Assembly: GCA_025351545.1 (NCBI GenBank) | Contig: JANXVQ010000072.1 | Span: 1-5,521, forward strand | Origin: Spirosoma sp. | GTDB taxonomy: Bacteria; Bacteroidota; Bacteroidia; Cytophagales; Spirosomataceae | Length of the DNA stretch: 5,521 nucleotides | Direction: 5' to 3' | Part shown: positions 1 through 5,521 of the stretch, one piece after another | How positions within the stretch are numbered: the stretch's first letter is position 1 | How the letters are laid out: the number at the start of each line of letters is the position of its first letter | The notes under the pieces: model-generated | Seen by the model: only the letters and a program-made list of their open reading frames with translations | Database searches by the model: none | What the model was told of the DNA's origin: nothing | Program-made: the position numbers and the translations under genes

Positions 1-910
1 TGTAGAAGTGCAACACCGGCGCACCAGCCGCCATTAATTCGCGGCACTGTTGAATGCACCACTCAACACCCACTTGCCGGGCCTGTTGATCGTTCTCACA
101 AGCTTCGACTGACCGCACAAGATCGTCGGGCATTTCGAGGTGAAATAGTTTGGGTAAAATCTGGAGTTGTTTACGGGTGCTAAGCGGTTTTAAACCCGGA
201 ATAATTGGCACGGTAATGCCTTCCTGCCGACAGCGATCGACAAAATCAAGATACTTCTTATTATCAAAAAACATCTGCGTCACAATGTAGTCCGCCCCTT
301 TGTCGATTTTTTGTTTCAGGTATTGAAAGTCTGAATCGTGGTTGGCAGCCTCAAAATGTTTTTCGGGATACGCGGCTACACCAATACAGAAATTGCTGGG
401 TGCCAGCGCCGTATCCTCTTCGTGCAGGTAGAGTCCCCGATTCATGTTGGCCACTTGCTCAACCAATTCGCTGGCATACATATATCCGTTTTCTTTCGCC
501 TTGAAGGTTGAGAAGGGTTTTGCAGGATCGCCCCGAAGCACCAACGCGTTGTCAATTCCGAGATAATGCAGGTCAATCAGAAAGTCTTCAGTCTCTTCGC
601 GGCTGAAGCCTCCACACAACACGTGCGGTACTGCATCAACGCCAAAACGGTGCATAATGGCCGCACAAATACCCACCGTACCCGGCCGTTTGCGCGTCAC
701 AATTTTTTGAATTGTCCCGTCGGGCAGCGGTCGTTCAATGTATTCTTCGCGGTGATAGGTAACGTCAATAAAAGGCGGCTTAAACTCCATCAGCGGCTCA
801 ATATTATCGAGCAGACTTTTCAGATTATCACCTTTAATGGGCGGAATAACTTCAATCGAAAAAATGGGTTTGCCGTTGGCAGCTTTAATATGATCGGTAA
901 TTTTAGTCAT
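1..910 (-). CDS. metF: 5,10-methylenetetrahydrofolate reductase, MetF (3' end cut by window edge)
   Basis: This FAD-dependent cytosolic enzyme reduces 5,10-methylene-THF to 5-methyl-THF, the methyl donor for methionine synthesis. I translated 303 residues from the ATG at 910-908, beginning MTKITDHIKAANGKPIFSIE. Family landmarks appear in order: FSIEVIPP (17-24, with E20 matching the catalytic Glu of E. coli FEFFPP), DVTYHREEY (49-57), HVLCGG (96-101), LRGD (125-128, the flavin-site Asp), GVAAYPEKH (177-185), QMFFD (212-216) and IIPGLKPLS (236-244). The visible part ends at HFY, matching LHFYTLN near the E. coli C-terminus, so probably only about 10-20 residues lie outside. The YHREEY segment with the following basic stretch (about 52-75) differs from E. 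coli TYGANSGERD; I recall it as the usual Bacteroidota form. The gene follows the PAP2 gene after 51 bases, with no strong ribosome binding site, as is common in this phylum. No methionine-pathway partner is visible. The assignment is very secure. Confidence 0.96.
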   Translation of the reverse strand, partial: MTKITDHIKAANGKPIFSIEVIPPIKGDNLKSLLDNIEPLMEFKPPFIDVTYHREEYIERPLPDGTIQKIVTRKRPGTVGICAAIMHRFGVDAVPHVLCGGFSREETEDFLIDLHYLGIDNALVLRGDPAKPFSTFKAKENGYMYASELVEQVANMNRGLYLHEEDTALAPSNFCIGVAAYPEKHFEAANHDSDFQYLKQKIDKGADYIVTQMFFDNKKYLDFVDRCRQEGITVPIIPGLKPLSTRKQLQILPKLFHLEMPDDLVRSVEACENDQQARQVGVEWCIQQCRELMAAGAPVLHFY

Positions 911-956
911 CAGTCAGGTACGCTTGCCGGGTAAATAAAGCCAGACAATAGTGGAT

Positions 957-964
957 CAAAGTTA
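957..964 (-). promoter_or_regulatory. candidate -7 promoter element for metF (TAACTTTG)
   Basis: Read on the minus strand, the sequence is TAACTTTG, an exact match to the Bacteroidota primary-sigma -7 consensus TAnnTTTG. It ends 46 bases before the metF ATG and overlaps the TAA stop of the PAP2 gene. No good TTTG -33 element is seen at the usual spacing of about 19-21 bases (that position reads TGCG), and a single 8-mer with two free positions can arise by chance. It may give metF its own transcript independent of upstream read-through. Confidence 0.3.
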
Positions 965-1789
965 ACGGGAAAACACCGCTAACCGCATGTAAATTCCGTT
1001 TGCCGATCCATTACTCCAGGGTTGTATATCAATTCGGCGGCCCAACTCGCTTTGATTTTTGACTTCATGCAATTTAGGAATTCCCCACCCCACCAGCGAC
1101 CCAAAAGCGGCACCGGCCAGCAAATCGGTTGGGTAGTGCTTTCCGGCTTCGTAGCGCAATACGCAGGTTGCCGTTGCCAGACCCAATGCGCCCACCCAAA
1201 CAACAGGCTTCAATCGTGAATGCGGGAAATAATGCCGGAATACTTCGCCGGTAAAAACCGCCGTGGCAAAGGCATTTGTGGCGTGCCCCGAAAAAAACGA
1301 CTGGCGGGCATCACGCGTAAGTTTTTCATCCAATGGGGCCGCAGTATTATAAACGAAAGGCCGGGCGCGCTGTGTAATGGCTTTTACCGTGCGTTCAAGT
1401 CCATTGGCCAGCGCTATTGTTTCGATATACATGACCGCTACCGTTTTAATATCCTGCCGAATCGGTTTTGTGCCGAGCGAGAGTAAACCCAACACCGCCA
1501 CATTTCCCGCCAGTGTAACATCGCTCAGCCGACCGGCAGACGTGGACCAGTGAAAGGTGGCTTTCTGGTCGAAGGCATTAATATCAGACCGATCCAGAGC
1601 AGAAATATCCGCTTTGGTGAGTGGGTCGATGCTTGACTTAAGTGCGGCAGATGTTCCCAGGGTTACAACACCAGCCCCTAATAACGTAAGCTCGCGGCCT
1701 GTCTTTAAAGCGTAAGGTGACTGAGCAAAGGCGGGTTGAACGAAGAGTGAAAGTTGAAGAATACACCCCAGACCGAGAAGCTTTTTCAT
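962..1789 (-). CDS. PAP2-family phosphatase with signal peptide
   Basis: A 275-residue member of the PAP2/type 2 phosphatidic acid phosphatase superfamily, which hydrolyses phosphate monoesters or pyrophosphates, often of lipids such as undecaprenyl pyrophosphate or phosphatidylglycerol phosphate. All three signature motifs are present: K136-x6-R143-P144 (KAITQRARP), S167-G168-H169 (FFSGH, with F for the usual P) and R212-x5-H218-x3-D222 (RYEAGKHYPTD). Both active-site histidines are kept. I chose the ATG at 1789 because it gives a textbook signal peptide: MKK, a hydrophobic core, then AFA|Q with cleavage after residue 22. An in-frame ATG pair upstream (1816) would add nine residues before it. 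Hydrophobic segments near 33-51, 93-107, 116-132, 171-182, 196-211 and 222-236 suggest a membrane enzyme with its active site facing the periplasm. The gene starts 47 bases after the helicase stop. The substrate cannot be told from sequence, so I give no gene symbol. Confidence 0.92.
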   Translation of the reverse strand: MKKLLGLGCILQLSLFVQPAFAQSPYALKTGRELTLLGAGVVTLGTSAALKSSIDPLTKADISALDRSDINAFDQKATFHWSTSAGRLSDVTLAGNVAVLGLLSLGTKPIRQDIKTVAVMYIETIALANGLERTVKAITQRARPFVYNTAAPLDEKLTRDARQSFFSGHATNAFATAVFTGEVFRHYFPHSRLKPVVWVGALGLATATCVLRYEAGKHYPTDLLAGAAFGSLVGWGIPKLHEVKNQSELGRRIDIQPWSNGSANGIYMRLAVFSR

Positions 1790-1836
1790 GTAAGAAAATA
1801 GTTGATAATCCATCATATAGTTAATGTCATATTGTA

Positions 1837-4800
1837 TTAAACCACCCGTACAACCTCCGGTTCACTGGCCAGATAAACTAATCGACCTTCGACTTCGGAG
1901 AAACCCATGTCGCGGTATAAGTTCGTAAAATATCGCAACGAATCGGTTGGGCTGGGTAGTTGAGTAGAAGCCGATACGGACTCGTACTGCACCAGAATAA
2001 TATGCCCATCCGGGTAATGAACAACGCGATGCGGAGCCCCATGCATCCGTTTACTACTCAGTATACTACGATCTGTATCAATCCTGAGCGTCGAATCGAA
2101 CAGGGACGATAGGGCCGGATGTAATACGATAGCTGTCAGGCTTTGTTTTAATTCAGCGCATTCGACCTGACGGACAAGCCCTTCGCTGACAAGTTGTTGG
2201 AGTACTTTATCAATACTTTCGGGACCTTTAATCAGACTCAGGGCTGCACAGAGTTTGCGGTCCCGTTCGCGGGTGCGCTCAAACGTCGCGACGTCGAACA
2301 TACGGTCAGCTTGTCGGCGCAACTGTAAATCCTGTCCCCGGTTTCCGCTAACGATCTCATCGAGAATGATTTCATCAGGAAATTCATCCGTCTTTTGCTG
2401 TGAAAACGAATCGGCACACAAGCTAATCTGGTAACTGAACAAATCGTCCTGCCAGGCACAGCCGCAGGTACGAGCCACCTCACTATCGCGAAGAAACGCC
2501 TGCAACCAATGGCTGATCGTGTTTTGCTGGCCTTTGCTGAAATCTTTTGCCTCGCTGATAATGTAGAGCCGATCCGTTGGGCGGGTAAACGCGACATAAA
2601 GCAGGTTCATGTTCTCCAGAAAAGTTCGGGTCATTTCCTCTTCATATTGAGCCGCAACGGATGCAGGAGCACCACGCAGTTTACTGGTCGTGTTCGCTGG
2701 TGCCGACAGCAGCCGGGTTAGTTGACCCGAACTATTTTCGTGCGTCAGCGCATCCGTCCGAATATCGGTCAGGTTGAGCCAGATGGTGCTATCGTTGATC
2801 GGTTCGACTTTCCAGTTGGCAAACGGAATAATGACAACCGGAAACTCCAGCCCTTTCGATTTGTGAACAGTCTGAATACTGACCGCGTTACGGGCATTGC
2901 CTTCCACCGAAATCTTTTGCCTAACGCTTTCCCAGTACAACAGGAAATCACTCAGGTGACCGCTGCGTTTCTGATTAAAGGCCAGCACTTCATCCAAAAA
3001 CCGAAACAGAAATGGGTTATGTTCCGACTGGTTAAAAAGGCCAAACTGTGCCGTCAGTCGCTCAGCCAGTTCGTAGGGATTCAACTGTCCCATCGCATAG
3101 GGATCGAGCGGATAGCCCTCACTGGCGAGGTAAGCGTAGGTATCGTCAATCTCCCCCTCGGCCACTGTCCGGAGTATTCCCGTCAGGGCATCGTCCGGAA
3201 AAACACCCCGAACAACCCGATGAAACAGGTAAAGCAATTCGTACCGTAGCAGGCGTTGGTTAGGTCGCTGGAGCAACTGCATCAGCGTAATCAGCCATTT
3301 GACCGGGTCCGAAAATTCCAGCGATAGCGAATCGGCAGAAACCAACGGAATCTGTCTGGCATTCAACTCATTGGCTAAGGCTTTAGCGTGCGCTTTTTTA
3401 CGGCACAGAATAGCAATGTCCCCGTATTGATAGCCATCGGCAAGGGCTTTGTCCAGATGCTCGATGGTTTTTTCGAGCATCTGAGCCGTAAGGTCTTTAT
3501 CTACTTCTTCGTCCTTCGCAACAAAATCGATCTGTACATGACCGGCAATGTGCGCATCGGGCTGAGCTTTTTGATGAAATTTCTTTTCGGCATCGAATAC
3601 ATCGGCTAACTTCGGATGCTGACTCTCAAACTTACGGGCGGTGAACTCGAAGAAATCATTATTGAATCGAACGATCGGTTCGGCACTCCGCCAGTTGGTA
3701 TTCAGTATCTGGGGATCTAGATGCCCATCGAGCATATCAATACGGTCGGCGGTCCAGGAGCCGGGATTGTGTGCTTGTTTCAGGCTTTCCAGATCTCCCC
3801 GGTGCAGGGCCACGATCTGATCCATATCACCCCCCCGAAACCGGTAAACAGCTTGTTTTCCATCACCCACGGCAAGGTTAAAATGATCGGAACCGAGGGC
3901 GTTTTCGATAAGTGGCAATAAATTAGCGAATTGCAGCCGGGACGTATCCTGAAATTCATCAATCAGAATATGATTGTATTTGGTGCCCAGTCGTTCGTAT
4001 AAAAACGGCACCGGCTCCGATGCAACGATGCTTAGAATCTTTTTATTGAATTCGGAAATATGTACACGCCCATCTTTCTGAAGCAAATCATCGAATTCTA
4101 CCCGTATCTGTTTCAGCAAGGCCAGTTTCTGCAAATGGGGCAATAAGCAGTCAAACAGCGTCATTTGATGACCACGTTCGTTCCGTATCGTATTGATCTG
4201 TCCGAAACAATCACAAAGCCCTTCGGCGATGGTATCAATAATTCCAAGCACCAGCAGGGGCGTTTTTTTCGTACCCCACTGCCCATTGTCAACCGCTTTT
4301 CGATGATATGAATTGGTGGTTTTGTGCGCGTCGCCTTCGGCAACCGCTTTAAAATAACCACCAATACCGCTGGCACCGTAAGCGAAATCGCTTTCGTCCA
4401 GACCCGCATCCGTGATCAATTGCCAGGCCCTTTTTCCGTGCCCGATAATCTCCGTTTCGACCTGTTGATTATGGGCCAACAACTGGGTTCGAATGGCTCT
4501 CAAAGCCCCCGGCGATAGCTCTTGTGCCGCATTGACCGCTTCGTAAAACTGGTCGGAGGTCAGGTTACGGCCAAACTCTTTAAGCAGTTCGGGAAGTTGA
4601 TTCCAGCTTTTACCTTCGGCGGCTGTATGCGTGTAGTACTCGCTCAGGATGGTTGTGATCTCCCCCATCTCGTCGGTACCGGCCTTTTCGATGAGATTGT
4701 CGATGGCCAGTTCGAGTACTTCGTCGGTTTCCAGTTCAACCTCAAAGGAATAAGGTAAACCCAGCTCGTCGGTGAAGGCCATGACGATGCGCTGCGTGAA

Positions 4801-5160
4801 GGAGTCAATCGTTGTTACGCTAAAATCGGCGTACCGATGAAGAATAGTTCTAAAAACGGACGACGCTTTCCGGCGCAACTCAGCTTTGGCTTCCGTAAAA
4901 GAATCGGTGCCCGATGTCGTGCCGTAGAGCTCGGCGACCAGTTCATTTAGCAAAGGAGATTCGCCCGTTCCGGCAATTTCGGACAGGTTTTTCAGAATCC
5001 GGTTCTTCATCTCGTTAGCGGCTGCATTCGTAAATGTTACCGCTAGGATGTGCCGAAAATAACCATCCTGCTCACCCGGCCGCAACGCCAGTTTGAGATA
5101 CTCTTTGGTGAACGTGTACGTCTTTCCCGACCCAGCCGAAGAACTGTAAATCTTGAACAT
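1837..5160 (-). CDS. UvrD/AddA-type superfamily 1 DNA helicase with degenerate C-terminal nuclease domain
   Basis: A 1107-residue ATP-dependent 3'-5' helicase of the UvrD/RecB/AddA group, expected to act in double-strand-break processing. Counting from the ATG at 5160, motifs are Walker A AGSGKT (9-14), Ia VTFTNAAA (41-48), Ic TTIDSFTQR (116-124), Walker B LIDEFQDTSR (399-408), III GDGKQAVYRFRGG (432-444), IV LNTNWRS (486-492), V VHKSKGLEF (765-773) and VI NLLYVAFTRPTDRL (852-865). The motor looks intact. Length and layout fit AddA. The last roughly 150 residues resemble the AddA nuclease domain, ending VEGRLVYL, but the catalytic positions are substituted (PHRVV for a Pro/Val-Asp, VQYES for IDYKT, SLRYF for QLxxY). 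A GTG six bases upstream (5166) is in frame; I prefer the ATG because MFKIYSSSAGSGKT matches the usual family start. No AddB-like partner is in the window, so I withhold addA. The helicase call is certain; AddA-type is likely. Confidence 0.93.
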   Translation of the reverse strand: MFKIYSSSAGSGKTYTFTKEYLKLALRPGEQDGYFRHILAVTFTNAAANEMKNRILKNLSEIAGTGESPLLNELVAELYGTTSGTDSFTEAKAELRRKASSVFRTILHRYADFSVTTIDSFTQRIVMAFTDELGLPYSFEVELETDEVLELAIDNLIEKAGTDEMGEITTILSEYYTHTAAEGKSWNQLPELLKEFGRNLTSDQFYEAVNAAQELSPGALRAIRTQLLAHNQQVETEIIGHGKRAWQLITDAGLDESDFAYGASGIGGYFKAVAEGDAHKTTNSYHRKAVDNGQWGTKKTPLLVLGIIDTIAEGLCDCFGQINTIRNERGHQMTLFDCLLPHLQKLALLKQIRVEFDDLLQKDGRVHISEFNKKILSIVASEPVPFLYERLGTKYNHILIDEFQDTSRLQFANLLPLIENALGSDHFNLAVGDGKQAVYRFRGGDMDQIVALHRGDLESLKQAHNPGSWTADRIDMLDGHLDPQILNTNWRSAEPIVRFNNDFFEFTARKFESQHPKLADVFDAEKKFHQKAQPDAHIAGHVQIDFVAKDEEVDKDLTAQMLEKTIEHLDKALADGYQYGDIAILCRKKAHAKALANELNARQIPLVSADSLSLEFSDPVKWLITLMQLLQRPNQRLLRYELLYLFHRVVRGVFPDDALTGILRTVAEGEIDDTYAYLASEGYPLDPYAMGQLNPYELAERLTAQFGLFNQSEHNPFLFRFLDEVLAFNQKRSGHLSDFLLYWESVRQKISVEGNARNAVSIQTVHKSKGLEFPVVIIPFANWKVEPINDSTIWLNLTDIRTDALTHENSSGQLTRLLSAPANTTSKLRGAPASVAAQYEEEMTRTFLENMNLLYVAFTRPTDRLYIISEAKDFSKGQQNTISHWLQAFLRDSEVARTCGCAWQDDLFSYQISLCADSFSQQKTDEFPDEIILDEIVSGNRGQDLQLRRQADRMFDVATFERTRERDRKLCAALSLIKGPESIDKVLQQLVSEGLVRQVECAELKQSLTAIVLHPALSSLFDSTLRIDTDRSILSSKRMHGAPHRVVHYPDGHIILVQYESVSASTQLPSPTDSLRYFTNLYRDMGFSEVEGRLVYLASEPEVVRVV

Positions 5161-5173
5161 AGGCACTAAATTG

Positions 5174-5189
5174 GTCAGTGGTCACTGAC
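5174..5189. repeat. perfect 7+2+7 inverted repeat upstream of the helicase gene
   Basis: The plus strand reads GTCAGTG-GT-CACTGAC, a perfect dyad 13 bases upstream of the helicase ATG, inside the 49-base gap after the upstream barrel gene. A third copy of the half-site, TCACTGA, lies at 5197-5203 in direct orientation, 15 bases from TCACTGA at 5182-5188. The spacer is too short for a normal terminator loop; as RNA it could form a 6-bp stem with a 4-base loop, but no U-tract follows on the minus strand. It could be a regulator binding site, a weak hairpin over the leader, or chance. No function is assigned. Confidence 0.5.
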
Positions 5190-5209
5190 ACGTTTCTCAC
5201 TGATTACGC

Positions 5210-5521
5210 TTAAAAATTATATCGCAACCCCAGACCCGTATTCAAACTCAGGAAGAACGGAGCCTGAAGAAGTTCGACGTAGGCACCCGTTTCCAGGAAA
5301 AATGAGTATGGTTTGCTGACCGGAAAAAACTCCAGCCCGCCAACACCCGAGCCCCCAACTGACAATTGACTCTGATCACCACCAGCATTGTAAAACTGTC
5401 TTGTGTTAACCTGCCCACCAAAGCCGTAATACCCCCGCAGACTTTCGCTTTTAGTGAGGGCCGTGTGCCAGAGGTAGTGCCCCTGAACAGTTAGTCCAAC
5501 ACTTTTGTATTCGCCATTTCG
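5210..5521 (-). CDS. C-terminal part of an outer-membrane beta-barrel-like protein (start outside window)
   Basis: An open frame enters from the right edge and runs 103 codons to TAA at 5212-5210. It begins RNGEYKSVGLTVQGHYLWHT and ends LSLNTGLGLRYNF. Alternating polar and hydrophobic strands separated by Gly/Asn turns (GLTVQGHYLW, GYYGFGGQVN, GGLEFFPV, SFFLETGAYVEL, FLSLNTGLGLRYNF) and a terminal Phe preceded by aromatic and hydrophobic residues at alternating positions are the usual signs of a small outer-membrane barrel whose last strand is recognised by the BAM machinery. The N-terminus and any signal peptide lie outside the window, so the family and role cannot be named. It resembles hypothetical barrel proteins common in Cytophagales. 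The coding frame is supported by the lack of stops and by amphipathic composition rather than by a recognised family. The helicase gene starts 49 bases downstream. Confidence 0.75.
   Translation of the reverse strand, partial: RNGEYKSVGLTVQGHYLWHTALTKSESLRGYYGFGGQVNTRQFYNAGGDQSQLSVGGSGVGGLEFFPVSKPYSFFLETGAYVELLQAPFFLSLNTGLGLRYNF

Noticed and set aside
566..934. 122-codon open frame on the plus strand over metF
   Set aside because: It is antisense to the conserved N-terminal half of MetF and its product resembles no known protein.
1220..1486. 88-codon plus-strand open frame over the PAP2 gene
   Set aside because: It lies antisense to the PAP2 catalytic motifs, has a basic low-information composition and no independent support.
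2722..3249. 175-codon open frame on the plus strand inside the helicase gene
   Set aside because: It is antisense to the well-supported helicase region containing motif V, its translation shows no recognisable domain, and several similar stop-free antisense stretches occur across this gene as expected from its codon use.
4258..4270. Seven-base T run (A7 on the coding strand) as a possible programmed frameshift in the helicase
   Set aside because: The reading frame is continuous through it (GTKKTPLL), all downstream helicase motifs remain in frame, and no stimulatory structure is evident.
5174..5189. Inverted repeat as a rho-independent terminator of the upstream barrel gene
   Set aside because: The stem is short and not GC-rich, the loop is only 2-4 bases, and no T-tract follows on the minus strand.
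1..5521. A defence island, mobile element or biosynthetic cassette built around the helicase
   Set aside because: The neighbours are metF, a PAP2 phosphatase and a barrel protein. No transposase, integrase, terminal repeats, CRISPR repeats or toxin-antitoxin pair are visible, and no compositional break stands out by eye.

Overview
The window suggests a Bacteroidota genome, most likely Cytophagales of the Spirosoma type. This rests on a MetF with the VTYHREEY variant, an outer-membrane barrel ending in an aromatic residue, no clear Shine-Dalgarno sequences, a TAnnTTTG-like promoter element, and a helicase beginning MFKIYSSSAGSGKT. The genus is recognition from memory, not a search result.

All four genes lie on the minus strand, so transcription runs from high to low coordinates. 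First is the C-terminal end of an outer-membrane beta-barrel-like protein (5521 down to 5210, start outside the window). Next is a large UvrD/AddA-type superfamily 1 helicase (5160 to 1837), then a secreted or membrane PAP2-family phosphatase (1789 to 962). Last is metF, 5,10-methylenetetrahydrofolate reductase (910 down to 2, stop just outside the window). The gaps are 49, 47 and 51 bases, and none holds a convincing terminator. The genes could be co-transcribed, but their functions (envelope protein, DNA repair, lipid phosphatase, one-carbon metabolism) are unrelated, so this looks like a chromosomal housekeeping stretch rather than a functional cassette.

The most interesting point is the C-terminus of the helicase. 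It keeps the outline of the AddA/RecB-type PD-(D/E)XK nuclease domain, but every position where a catalytic residue is expected carries something else. It therefore appears to be a helicase with a vestigial nuclease. Secondary points are a perfect 7+2+7 inverted repeat just upstream of the helicase start and a candidate promoter overlapping the PAP2 stop codon ahead of metF. I found no mobile element, CRISPR array, tRNA, rRNA or defence cassette. No stretch longer than 300 bases lacks a gene.
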